A stretch of DNA of 54,703 bases from an uncultured Clostridia bacterium. GTDB taxonomy: Bacteria > Bacillota > Clostridia > Oscillospirales > Ruminococcaceae. The notes beneath the pieces are model-generated. The model had not been told where the DNA came from. It searched no databases and saw nothing but the letters and a program-made list of their open reading frames with translations. This document shows positions 1 through 8,109 of this stretch, piece after piece (the first letter of the stretch is position 1; each line of letters starts with the position of its first letter). The stretch spans positions 1-54,703 of the forward strand of contig CANQPL010000017.1 of NCBI GenBank assembly GCA_947625735.1, given 5' to 3'. The translations under genes were made by a program, and so were the position numbers.

Positions 1-258
1 GCTATTGAAATGTCCACGCCTAATTTGCTAACGACCTGCAAGCGGGTTCAACCCGCCAACCCGGCTGCTGTTATTGACTGCCAAACGAAAGTTACCGAGC
101 TGCTATTGAAATGTCCACGCCTAATTTGCTAACGACCTGCAAGCGGGTTCAACCCGCCAACCCGGCTGCTGTTATTGACTGCCAAACGAAAGTTACCGAG
201 CTGCTATTGAAATGTCCATTCCTAATTTGCTAACGACCTGCAAGCGGGTTCAACCCGC
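1..258 (-). repeat. Tandem repeat, ~101-bp unit, about 2.6 copies
   Basis: Units begin at 1, 102 and 203, so the period is 101 bp; the third is cut short at about 258. Each unit carries the palindrome GCGGGTTCAACCCGC. Read on the minus strand, the unit matches the 107-bp units at 40301-40609: palindrome, then GCAGGTCGTTAG, an AT-rich stretch ending TTTCAATAG, and CGGTAACTTTCGTTT. The first two units are nearly identical and the third differs at a few bases. The array may continue left of the window. Function unknown; a REP-like or structured-RNA element is the best description. Confidence 0.9.
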
Positions 259-1397
259 GCAAGCTCTTTGATATTCTGAGCAAGCAGTCTTGCCTCGCAG
301 GGAGTGTTAAATACCGAAGGTGCAAAGCGTATACCTCCCAAAGGAAATGTCCCAGCCGCTTTATGTCCCGCAGCCGAACAGTGCAGTCCTCCCCGGAGAG
401 CAAATCCCCTTTCGGAAAGAAGTCCCGCCGCCTCCTCGGGCTGATAACCCTCAATGTTGAAAAGAACTATGGGCAGATAGCTGTATGACGGGTCACGGTA
501 GACAGTAACTCCCCGTGTACCCTCAAGACTTTGTATCAGAGTTTCGCAGATCTGCTCCTCCTTCTGATGTATCCTTTCCTCCCCCATGCGGCTGATAAAA
601 TCCATACCCGCTCCTACCGTTACAATGCCTACAGTGTTTACCGTCCCGCTTTCCAGCCCCTCGGGAAGAAAGGGCGTCTGCTCTATCTCGGAGGAGGTAC
701 TCCCCGTACCTCCCTCCATAATGTGGTAGACAGGATATTTTCCGTCGGTTATCATAAGTCCCGTGCCCGAAATGCCGAAAAGCCCCTTGTGTCCCGGCAT
801 ACAGAGAATATTTATGCCGTCCCTATCCATATTAACGGGTACTACTCCACAGACCTGCGCACCGTCTGCAATAAAACAGATGTTTTTTTTGCGGCAAAGC
901 TCCCCTATCCTGCGAAATGGGAGAAGCCTTCCGGTAACGTTGCTTCCCAGTGTGCAGACAACCGCCTTTGTAAAGGGATTTATCAGCCGTTCAAATTCAT
1001 AGGGGATATCCTCATCGCTTGCCGATGTGGACGCAACGCTGTAAAATGCCCCTCTTTTTTTAAGCTCATGGACGGGTCTTGCCACCGAATTATGCTCCAG
1101 ATCGGAAATAATAAAGTGGATCCTTCTGCCTGCCCGCAGATAAGGCTCTGCAAGACCCTTTATCGCCATATTAAGGCTGTGTGTGCAGTTTGAGGTGAAG
1201 ATCACATTTTCAGGCTGTGCGCCGAACATGGCTGCCGCTTTTTCTCTGACGGCGTACACCGCCTCCGCAGCAGCCATTGAAAGCCTGTGACCGCTTCTTC
1301 CGGGATTGCCGCCATACCGCAGCATTGCCTCGTTTGCCGCTCTGTAAACAGCGGGAGGCTTGGGATAGCTTGTGGCGGCGCAGTCAAAGTATATCAC
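222..1397 (-). CDS. Cysteine desulfurase-like PLP enzyme (class V aminotransferase fold)
   Basis: A 391-residue PLP-dependent enzyme of the cysteine-desulfurase-like class V aminotransferase group (IscS/SufS relatives, the type usually found beside DUF3343 genes). The start (YFDCAATSYPKP) is the family N-terminus, MPGHKGLFG carries the presumed PLP lysine near residue 203, and RGGLHCSAAGHK contains the presumed catalytic cysteine. It would take sulfur (or selenium) from cysteine and pass it to a carrier. The GTG start overlaps the TGA of the upstream DUF3343 gene, so translation is probably coupled. Oddity: the last eleven or so residues and the TAG stop are read from the third unit of the 101-bp repeat, so the original C-terminus has been replaced or extended by repeat DNA. 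Confidence 0.85.
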   Translation of the reverse strand: MIYFDCAATSYPKPPAVYRAANEAMLRYGGNPGRSGHRLSMAAAEAVYAVREKAAAMFGAQPENVIFTSNCTHSLNMAIKGLAEPYLRAGRRIHFIISDLEHNSVARPVHELKKRGAFYSVASTSASDEDIPYEFERLINPFTKAVVCTLGSNVTGRLLPFRRIGELCRKKNICFIADGAQVCGVVPVNMDRDGINILCMPGHKGLFGISGTGLMITDGKYPVYHIMEGGTGSTSSEIEQTPFLPEGLESGTVNTVGIVTVGAGMDFISRMGEERIHQKEEQICETLIQSLEGTRGVTVYRDPSYSYLPIVLFNIEGYQPEEAAGLLSERGFALRGGLHCSAAGHKAAGTFPLGGIRFAPSVFNTPCEARLLAQNIKELARVEPACRSLAN

Positions 1398-1630
1398 ATA
1401 TGCTCATTCCTTCCGCCATATTCGTTAATGCTCCTGTAGGGAATGCGGCTTTCCCTCAGAACAGCGGCGATCCTGTCGGCGGACGCCTCGGCTGTCACGC
1501 TGTATCCGCAGCCACCCGAATTATTCTGAGAAATACGTCTAAGCTCTGCGGGGATCCCCGCTTTATTTAAAGCTGCCCTTGCCTTGCCCGCATAGGTCAC
1601 TGAGACAAAGGAAACCGTATACTTTTTCAT
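1394..1630 (-). CDS. DUF3343 putative sulfur/selenium carrier protein
   Basis: A 78-residue protein beginning MKKYTVSFVSVTYAGKA. It matches the DUF3343 (putative Se/S carrier) pattern: a short alpha/beta protein with a conserved cysteine after a glycine-rich turn (SGGCGYS). An open frame extends upstream to 1765, but the start at 1630 is preferred because AGAAAGGA lies about 10 bases upstream and the family is 75-90 residues long. The end overlaps the desulfurase-like gene (GTGA). Together they suggest a persulfide or selenide relay: enzyme to carrier. The final acceptor is not in the window. Confidence 0.75.
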   Translation of the reverse strand: MKKYTVSFVSVTYAGKARAALNKAGIPAELRRISQNNSGGCGYSVTAEASADRIAAVLRESRIPYRSINEYGGRNEHM

Positions 1631-1659
1631 GTGCCGATCCATCCTTTCTGTAAAGTCTC

Positions 1660-1693
1660 GGGCCGCTTCTCTGCACAGGTGCAGAGGGCGCCC
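1660..1693 (-). promoter_or_regulatory. Leader hairpin before DUF3343 gene
   Basis: CTCTGCAC at 1669-1676 is exactly complementary to GTGCAGAG at 1679-1686, and the helix is extended outside by GGGC.GC/GC.GCCC pairs. It lies 30 bases ahead of the DUF3343 start, on the transcript side. No U-tract follows, so it is not a terminator. It may be a regulatory or stabilising structure; role unknown. No convincing promoter is visible between it and 1800. Confidence 0.4.
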
Positions 1694-1794
1694 GTAATAG
1701 TATATTCCCATGAAACAAAAAGGGTTACCGAATGGGGGCGGAATTTCTTCAAAAAAAGGCGGCACATGAGTGTATGTTGGACACTATACTTAAA

Positions 1795-1836
1795 AAATAA
1801 TACCGTCCGCAGCTTTATTTTTATTGCTGCGGACGG
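1795..1836 (-). terminator. Rho-independent terminator after the pseudokinase gene
   Basis: CCGTCCGCAGC (1803-1813) pairs perfectly with GCTGCGGACGG (1826-1836). On the minus strand the stem is followed by TATTATTTTTT, and on the plus strand by CTTTTT. It sits 44 bases past the kinase-like gene's stop. Confidence 0.85.
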
Positions 1837-1879
1837 CTTTTTCCGTTATGCTTTCTTTCTTTTGTTCTTTCACAGCTTA

Positions 1880-3979
1880 TCAATAATCATCTGTGATGAT
1901 AATATCAGGCTCTGCGGTAAAGGGAGTTGTCTCGGAAAACTCCTGCGGCTCGGTTTCGGTTGCCGATGTTTCCTCCGAATACTCTGTTTCGGTTTCAGTC
2001 TCGGTGACTGTGATCGTAGGTGTTTCGGTGGTGATCCACGGCGTGGATTCAGGCTCGGTTTCCGTAGTGGTAACGGTAGTTTCTGATGTTTCGCTGCTCT
2101 TTTCATTCTGAGCCACAAATACCTTTAATACCTCTCCCGCTTCAAGATCAATATACTGCCCGGGACCGAATCCCTCCTCGGAATCCGCTTTGTCTATCCA
2201 TGCCACATAGTCATTGTAGACTGATTCGGTAGGATAGCTTATCTCCTCGTACTTGATACCCAAGCTGTTGAGGATATCAAAATAATCCTTCTTGCTAAGA
2301 CCGTAATATTCGGGAATGACTACTTGTCCGGGTCCCATGCTTATTTTAAGAGTAAGCTCTGCACCCTTTTCGTAATTCGTCCCTTTCTCGATAGACTGAT
2401 CGAAAATTATCCCCTTTTCGTATTCGTCTGTATAGACATACTCGGGATTGAGGGTCAGACTTTCGTTAATGGACGTATTCTTAACGGTATCATAATATTT
2501 ACCCACAAGATCATTCATAATATATACTGCTGCTCCCGGTCTTATGGTGGTAGTAACAGGAGCTTCGTCTGTTTCTTCGTCCGTTGCGGTAGACTGAAGC
2601 ACGCCGAGAGTGGGAAGTGTAGATGCGCCCGTTGTTCCCCCGTTCATAGTGGAAGGAACGGTTGTTACAGCCGCCCCGCTGCTCCCGTCAGTATCCGCAG
2701 CAGACACGTCCCCGCCAATGGTCACGCCCGCTTCGTCTGTGAGCTGACTCTCCGCAGCTGCGGCGGTCGATGTGGGGATACCGTCTATCACCTTGCCGCT
2801 GTCGTCATCAAGCTTCATCATTGCAAGGGACATAAATCCCATCAGCAGGCATATGGCAAGGACGGAGGTTATAACAAACGTCGTGTGCTTTCTTGCCTTT
2901 TTGCTTTTTGATGAGCTGCGGCTCTTTTCCTCGGTGTGAGAAAGTGTGCTGCCCGTGCTGTGCTGCTTTGGAATAGAAATTGTCTGGGTAGCATTCTGAG
3001 ATTTTGTTTTATTGAAATCAGGCTCTTCAAAAAGCTGAGTTACAAGCTCTGTAACGGTCTGTATCCTCATCTCTCCCGACAGGCACATTCCGTTCATTAT
3101 CACCTTGGAAACGTTTACGGGAATATTGCCGTTTAATACCCTCGGCTCTACAAGAGTATCGTTAGCCACACGCTCCATGGCATCGGTGGGTGCTGTTCCT
3201 GTCAGGATACGGTAAAGAAGCGCACAGATACCGTAAACATCTGTCCATGTTCCCTGCCAGTTGCTGGAGCTGTACTGCTCGGGAGCTGCAAAGCCGGGAT
3301 ATATCTCTCCTGCAAGCTCTGTATTTGCCGTACGTGCATCTGCGATACAAAAACCTATGAGTTTAAGCTCATTTTTTTCGGTAACGATTATATTTTCGGG
3401 AGCGATGCCTCGGTGAACAAGACCTGCATTATGAACAAGAGAAAGTGTAGTGAATATGGGCGGGAAGAGCTTCTTTACCTCCTCCCACGTAAGCTCACCT
3501 GCGTGTTCTTTAAGAAATTTTGAAAGATTTACTCCCTCTATATAGCGGAATACTACATATCCTGTATTGTTGTCGCCGAACATATCAATCGCAGGATTTA
3601 TATGACTGAGCGTCCTCATCTTTGCAAGCATTTTGTTAAGCTCCACAAATTCGGACATGAATGCCTTATACTGAGCTACACAGTTCTGCTTTACGGAAAG
3701 CACGGTGCTTTCCTTTGTTCTGCTGCACAGAGTATCGGGCATATATTCCCTTATTGTGACCTTGGTGCCCGTACCCGTATCATATCCGATGTAATCGGCT
3801 CCCTCGCCGTTGTAACGGAGCAGTCTGCCAACCACATATCTGTCATTGAGATAGGTTCCCGGAGGCAGATAGGAGGGCATAAAGGGAGTGTCGGGCGAAT
3901 AGCCGCAGTAGGGGCAGACACCGCTGCCTTCCTTATGCTCCATACAGCCAAGACAAAGGTCAAAATTATATTTCGCCAA
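1880..3979 (-). CDS. Membrane-anchored zinc-ribbon pseudokinase with PASTA repeats
   Basis: 699 residues. An N-terminal zinc ribbon (Cys9, Cys12, Cys22, Cys25) is followed by an STK-type kinase fold (about 47-317), a transmembrane segment (about 366-386), a Ser/Thr/Gly-rich linker, two PASTA-like repeats (about 485-640) and a Thr/Glu-rich tail. The three catalytic signatures are altered: VAIK is VTIR (Arg77), HRD is HRG (Gly191) and DFG is GFC (Gly209, Cys211), while Asn196 and the APE motif remain. It is therefore probably a pseudokinase that senses wall fragments or scaffolds a partner, not an active kinase. The start is TTG, supported by AGGGAGAG upstream. It is divergent from the EAL gene, and the two promoters share a ~400-bp AT-rich spacer. 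Confidence 0.85.
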   Translation of the reverse strand: MAKYNFDLCLGCMEHKEGSGVCPYCGYSPDTPFMPSYLPPGTYLNDRYVVGRLLRYNGEGADYIGYDTGTGTKVTIREYMPDTLCSRTKESTVLSVKQNCVAQYKAFMSEFVELNKMLAKMRTLSHINPAIDMFGDNNTGYVVFRYIEGVNLSKFLKEHAGELTWEEVKKLFPPIFTTLSLVHNAGLVHRGIAPENIIVTEKNELKLIGFCIADARTANTELAGEIYPGFAAPEQYSSSNWQGTWTDVYGICALLYRILTGTAPTDAMERVANDTLVEPRVLNGNIPVNVSKVIMNGMCLSGEMRIQTVTELVTQLFEEPDFNKTKSQNATQTISIPKQHSTGSTLSHTEEKSRSSSKSKKARKHTTFVITSVLAICLLMGFMSLAMMKLDDDSGKVIDGIPTSTAAAAESQLTDEAGVTIGGDVSAADTDGSSGAAVTTVPSTMNGGTTGASTLPTLGVLQSTATDEETDEAPVTTTIRPGAAVYIMNDLVGKYYDTVKNTSINESLTLNPEYVYTDEYEKGIIFDQSIEKGTNYEKGAELTLKISMGPGQVVIPEYYGLSKKDYFDILNSLGIKYEEISYPTESVYNDYVAWIDKADSEEGFGPGQYIDLEAGEVLKVFVAQNEKSSETSETTVTTTETEPESTPWITTETPTITVTETETETEYSEETSATETEPQEFSETTPFTAEPDIIITDDY

Positions 3980-4046
3980 AAGCTCACTCTCCCTTAAATG
4001 TTTTTAAATGCTTCCTGCCTTTCGGGTGCATATCTTTACATATACT

Positions 4047-4075
4047 ATAATATCAGCATTGACCTGTCATGTCAA
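4047..4075 (-). promoter_or_regulatory. Promoter for the pseudokinase gene
   Basis: TTGACA (4070-4075 on the minus strand), 17-base spacer, TATTAT (4047-4052). The rest of the 3980-4270 spacer is AT-rich with no ORF or clear structure. Confidence 0.7.
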
Positions 4076-4270
4076 GGCAAAAAATCAATTTGTCAGCTTT
4101 TTGTATTCATCATTTCATTTTTTACTTATTTTTTGATACTGTTTTGTTTTCGATTTGTAACTATTTGTTTTTTTAAGACTATAATACATACCCGTAAAGC
4201 TCTTATCGGCACAGATTTTTTCTGTTGTCCCTTTAATATTGAAATACTTTGAGATATTTTCAATTTCTAC

Positions 4271-4299
4271 TTGACAAAGGAAGAAAAAATATGTATAAT
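4271..4299 (+). promoter_or_regulatory. Promoter for the EAL/beta-helix gene
   Basis: TTGACA (4271-4276), exact 17-base spacer, TATAAT (4294-4299). The ~70-nt leader contains the inverted repeat GTTAAAA/TTTTAAC around 4326-4345. Confidence 0.85.
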
Positions 4300-4375
4300 A
4301 ATTACAAATGCAAATGTCAGATATGTTAAAATTTGTACGTTTTAACAACAAATTATGTAAAGGGAATGAAGTCAT

Positions 4376-6940
4376 TTGACATATACAGATAATCCGGACT
4401 GGCTCACCATATTCGGCAGCGCATGGGATAAGCTGATAAAGCTGTGTCCCGAAACAGGTTGCTTTCTTATTGACCATGAAAAGAAAACCGCTGTCTGCGA
4501 CGATAATCTTATTGCCATTTCGTGTATGACCACAGAGCCGGGCTATGAGGAGATGTTACAGATCACGGAAAGTCTTATGAATCAGGACGATGATGATCCG
4601 CCGCTTATCATTGCCATTGCTGAGGATAACGAGAGGATAAGAGCGGGAATAATCCGCAAAAGCGCTAATGAAGATCTTAGTCTGCCTGTGTGCAGTCAGG
4701 CGCAGCTCCTTGCGGCTCAGGCACACAGCGGAATTTCATCGGTGCTTGCTCTTTTCAGAGTCGAATCCGTAAGCGGAGCGGGAATAACCGATATGAGGCT
4801 CAATAATGCGCTTACTGCCATTATCGGGGCAGCCCCTCTCGGGTCAATGATAGCACCATGCAGCCGTTCAAGATACTGGCTCCATATACCTGCGGGCTGC
4901 ACGGACAGCCTTGCCCTTATGGAAAAGCTGAAAAATTCCGTAGAAGCCCTTGAATCTCCCGAGGGAGACAGTCTGGGACTGACAGTTTCTGCGGGCATTT
5001 CAGCGGAAGAACGTGTCATATCCGAGCGTATGCATACTGCCGAATTTGCTTTCTTTGAGGCGGCAGCTCTCGGAAAGGGTTCTGTCTGCCTTTACAGCGT
5101 GGAGCGGTATGAGCAGCAGAAAAATGATTATGACGCAGTAAACAGATTTCTGACCTTAGTGGATAATAATCTTTTTCTCTATCACTTTCAGCCTATTGTC
5201 AGCGCAGCAAACGGAAATATCATCGCCTATGAAGCTCTTATGAGGACAGGCAGTGACATTCATCTGAGCCCCTTGGAGATCCTGGATCATGCTCAGAAGC
5301 TCAACCGTCTTTACGACATTGAAAAAGCGACTATCGGCAATACTTTAAAAATAGTAGGCGAGGAGCAGGAAATATTCAGGGATAAAAAGCTGTTTGTAAA
5401 CGCCATTACCGCCCATATGCTTTCTGATGAGGACTGGTATGCCCTTGAGCAGGAATACGGTGAGCTTATGGAAAAGCTGGTCATTGAGCTTACAGAACAG
5501 ACAGAGATCGACAGCGACAGGTTGGAATTTATAAGGAAAAGACTGGAGCGCAACCATATACGGCTTGCCATTGACGATTACGGCACGGGTTATTCAAATA
5601 CATCAAATCTTTTAAAATATCGTCCCCATTATGTAAAGATAGACAGGACGCTTATTGAAAATATCGACTCTAACCCGAAGGTGCAGAAACTCGTTTCGGG
5701 CATAATAGAGTTTATCCATGAAAACGGCTTTTCCGCTCTTGCAGAGGGCGTGGAAACTTATGACGAGCTTAAAACAATGATAGGATTGGGCGCTGATCTT
5801 ATACAGGGGTATTATACATCACGTCCCAAACCCGTTCTTTTAAAGGAGATCTCCGAAAGAGTGCGGGAGGAGATCATTGCCATAAACCGTGACATGAAAG
5901 CAGGAGCATCAAGAATGTATCACCCTGCTGAGGGCGAGTGCGTAAGTCTTGATGCCATTGCAAAAGAGCATTATTCCGGTGTGTTCATCGAAACTCCGAG
6001 TGTTACGCTGGAGGGCGAGGGCAGCACCGTCAACATGACCGTTATAATCAAGGACGGACTGGAGAGTGTGCTGACTATACGGAATATCTCCCTGACAACC
6101 GAAAAAGAGGATCCCCTTATCACACTGGGTACGAAAAGCAATGTTACTATCATCTGTGAGGGGGAAAGCAATCTTATTGACAGAGGTATTTATGTTCCCC
6201 AGTCTGCAAAGCTGGTGCTTTCGGGAGGAGGAAATCTCCATATCCTTTCACAAAAGGAAAATTGCTACGGAATCGGCACTGATATTGAGCATTGTCCGGG
6301 CAATATCCGCATCGAAATGTGGGGCAGGCTTTATGTGGAGGCAAACGGCGATACGGCGGTGGGCATAGGCGGCGGCAAAAATGAATGCGGCAATGCCATT
6401 GCAATTACAGGCGGCGATCTGAAGATAAACTGCTCGGGCAACAAGTGTCTGGGCATAGGCATATTTAACGGCGGCAGCGTGTTAGACATTTCCAATTGCA
6501 GATGTTATATCGAAACATCTTCTCCCATTGCGGTAGCGGTTGGTGCTATGAGCGGAATCACGGAGATAATGGCATCTCACTATAAATTTGACATAAAGAT
6601 GTCGGGAATTACCCTTGCTGCTGTCGGCTCTATCGAAAAGGGTTCGGGAAATGTCATTCTCGACAGCGGCAGCATGAATGCAGTAATGAACGGCAGAACC
6701 TCTAACTGTATAGGTACAAGAGGAGGGGCGCTCAACTGTTCGGTTGTGGATTCAACGATAGGTCTCCACTGCGAGGGCGTTTCTGTATCGGGCATAGGCG
6801 ACTTTACGGGCAGCGGCGATGTTAATGCGGTGAACAGTGAAATGAACTTTTTGCTGCTTGTCAAAGAGGGAGAGGGCTTTGTCAGCAGAGGCGGTAGAGT
6901 TACCGTTAAAAATGTTACTAAAAATATTACCATTAACTGA
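4376..6940 (+). CDS. EAL-domain c-di-GMP phosphodiesterase with degenerate GGDEF and C-terminal beta-helix
   Basis: 854 residues. About 115-240 resembles a GGDEF fold that has lost its active-site motif. About 245-500 is an EAL domain with the catalytic set visible: EALMR (Glu286), ELTE, IDDYGTGYS (Asp400-Asp401), KIDR, LAEGVET (Glu457) and LIQGYY. This predicts hydrolysis of cyclic di-GMP. About 510-854 is Gly/Asn-rich with short repeating beta-strand segments (for example GIGTDIEHC, VGIGGGKNECG), like a right-handed beta-helix. No signal peptide or membrane segment is seen, so that domain should be cytoplasmic. The start is TTG at 4376 with AGGGA 10 bases upstream; the nearer ATG (4366) is in a frame that closes at once. 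Confidence 0.85.
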   Translation: MTYTDNPDWLTIFGSAWDKLIKLCPETGCFLIDHEKKTAVCDDNLIAISCMTTEPGYEEMLQITESLMNQDDDDPPLIIAIAEDNERIRAGIIRKSANEDLSLPVCSQAQLLAAQAHSGISSVLALFRVESVSGAGITDMRLNNALTAIIGAAPLGSMIAPCSRSRYWLHIPAGCTDSLALMEKLKNSVEALESPEGDSLGLTVSAGISAEERVISERMHTAEFAFFEAAALGKGSVCLYSVERYEQQKNDYDAVNRFLTLVDNNLFLYHFQPIVSAANGNIIAYEALMRTGSDIHLSPLEILDHAQKLNRLYDIEKATIGNTLKIVGEEQEIFRDKKLFVNAITAHMLSDEDWYALEQEYGELMEKLVIELTEQTEIDSDRLEFIRKRLERNHIRLAIDDYGTGYSNTSNLLKYRPHYVKIDRTLIENIDSNPKVQKLVSGIIEFIHENGFSALAEGVETYDELKTMIGLGADLIQGYYTSRPKPVLLKEISERVREEIIAINRDMKAGASRMYHPAEGECVSLDAIAKEHYSGVFIETPSVTLEGEGSTVNMTVIIKDGLESVLTIRNISLTTEKEDPLITLGTKSNVTIICEGESNLIDRGIYVPQSAKLVLSGGGNLHILSQKENCYGIGTDIEHCPGNIRIEMWGRLYVEANGDTAVGIGGGKNECGNAIAITGGDLKINCSGNKCLGIGIFNGGSVLDISNCRCYIETSSPIAVAVGAMSGITEIMASHYKFDIKMSGITLAAVGSIEKGSGNVILDSGSMNAVMNGRTSNCIGTRGGALNCSVVDSTIGLHCEGVSVSGIGDFTGSGDVNAVNSEMNFLLLVKEGEGFVSRGGRVTVKNVTKNITIN

Positions 6941-6954
6941 TAGAAAGGAAAAAA

Positions 6955-7512
6955 ATGTCAGGATATAATTTCGACAGGCTCAGAAAAAATATTACAGATG
7001 TTATCAAGGAATCACAGATAAAGATAGGTTTTTCGGATAATCCCGTTGGACTTTATTATCCTCTGAATACGCTTAACAGAATGCTGGGAACAGAGTGTAC
7101 AAACGAAGAAATGCTGTCCGTTTTAAAGGAATTTTCTCTGTACTGCTCATATACGCTGGGAAAAATTACCATAACCACAGAGGAAAATGACCGTTTCTGT
7201 CTGTGCATACCTCCCGAGGGAGTGAGGTATGTTCATGAAAATGTGCAGGACAGCGGCTTTCTGCGGGAGCTTACATCACTTGTGGGCAGGCATGATGAAA
7301 ATGTATCTGTGGAGCAGGTGCTTGAAATATTCGGCAGATATTCCGATGATGTAAGGTGCATACCCGTAAAGGACGATGAATTTGATTACCTTGTGTATTT
7401 CGGGAACGGAATACCCGATGATTACAGGTATTGCATCAGCTTTGACATGGGACATTTGTCCTATCATCGTCTTTCTCCCGAGGACTTTGAGGAATTAGGG
7501 ATTTTGTCTTGA
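6955..7512 (+). CDS. DUF3877-like protein of unknown function
   Basis: 185 residues, soluble, no signal peptide. The opening (FDRLRKNITDVIKESQIKIG, then LYYPLNTLNRMLG) resembles the DUF3877 family as I remember it. The protein is acidic, with an alpha/beta pattern and a C-terminal region resembling a small beta-sheet domain. It starts 14 bases after the EAL gene behind AGAAAGGAAA, so it is almost certainly cotranscribed and could act with it. Function unknown. Confidence 0.6.
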   Translation: MSGYNFDRLRKNITDVIKESQIKIGFSDNPVGLYYPLNTLNRMLGTECTNEEMLSVLKEFSLYCSYTLGKITITTEENDRFCLCIPPEGVRYVHENVQDSGFLRELTSLVGRHDENVSVEQVLEIFGRYSDDVRCIPVKDDEFDYLVYFGNGIPDDYRYCISFDMGHLSYHRLSPEDFEELGILS

Positions 7513-7530
7513 AATTGCCATAAAAAACAG

Positions 7531-7559
7531 CCCTCCCGAACGTATATATTTTGGGAGGG
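7531..7559 (+). promoter_or_regulatory. Hairpin covering the ribosome site of the next gene
   Basis: CCCTCCCGAA (7531-7540) can pair over ten positions (one G-U) with TTTGGGAGGG (7550-7559) around a 9-nt AT-rich loop. GGGAGG is also the Shine-Dalgarno sequence for the ATG at 7566. No U-run follows, so sequestration of the ribosome site is a better reading than termination. Confidence 0.55.
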
Positions 7560-7565
7560 TCTATT

Positions 7566-8087
7566 ATGAATATGAACAAAAACGATCTGACGGCAAAGCT
7601 CACCTTATTTACGGTACGCTTCATGGCTGACAGCTTTATCGGTTGGGTATACGAAACGGTCATTACCTCCATAGCATGGGGACGCTTTGCGGACAGAGGA
7701 GTGCTGCACATTCCCATTTGTCCGATCTACGGGATATTTGCCGCTGCTGCCGCTCCCCTTTTTTCAAGGCACAAGGGGTACGGCTTTGTTTTTGCGGTTT
7801 CAGCCGCCGCTGCCACTGTAATGGAGCTTGCAAGCTCCTTTCTTCTGGAAGCGCTTTTACATATACAGCTCTGGGATTACAGCGGCCGGGCTTACAATTT
7901 TGAGGGACGCATATCTCTTTTCAGCAGTCTGATCTTCGGCATACTCGGAGTGATCTTCATAAAGGGGACACACCCTCTTATCGCCCGTTTCATGGACAAG
8001 CTGAGTATGAAAAAAAGAATATTGCTTGCGTCTGCTCTTGCTGTGCCGGTGCTGGCTGATGCGGCAGTATGCGTTATATTGCCTTAA
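7566..8087 (+). CDS. CmpB-family (ABC_trans_CmpB-like) membrane protein
   Basis: 173 residues with about five membrane segments. Motifs of the PF06541-type 'putative ABC transporter permease' family are visible: SFIGWVYETV near the start, DRGVLHIPICPIYGIF in the first loop, and LWDYSGRAYNFEGRISL later. Despite the family name no transport function is established. ATG 7566 is chosen over the in-frame TTG at 7551, because the latter lies inside the GGGAGGG ribosome site. A longer paralog lies at 24276-25193. Confidence 0.75.
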   Translation: MNMNKNDLTAKLTLFTVRFMADSFIGWVYETVITSIAWGRFADRGVLHIPICPIYGIFAAAAAPLFSRHKGYGFVFAVSAAAATVMELASSFLLEALLHIQLWDYSGRAYNFEGRISLFSSLIFGILGVIFIKGTHPLIARFMDKLSMKKRILLASALAVPVLADAAVCVILP

Positions 8088-8109
8088 TGCAGCACCGCAG
8101 GAGCGTGCA

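Noticed and set aside
1-258. CRISPR-like array
   Set aside because: Units are 101 bp, adjacent and near identical over their whole length, with no unique spacers and no cas genes.
3980-4270. Hidden small gene between the divergent pseudokinase and EAL genes
   Set aside because: Frames here are AT-rich runs of Phe/Ile/Tyr without a ribosome site, and they overlap both promoters.
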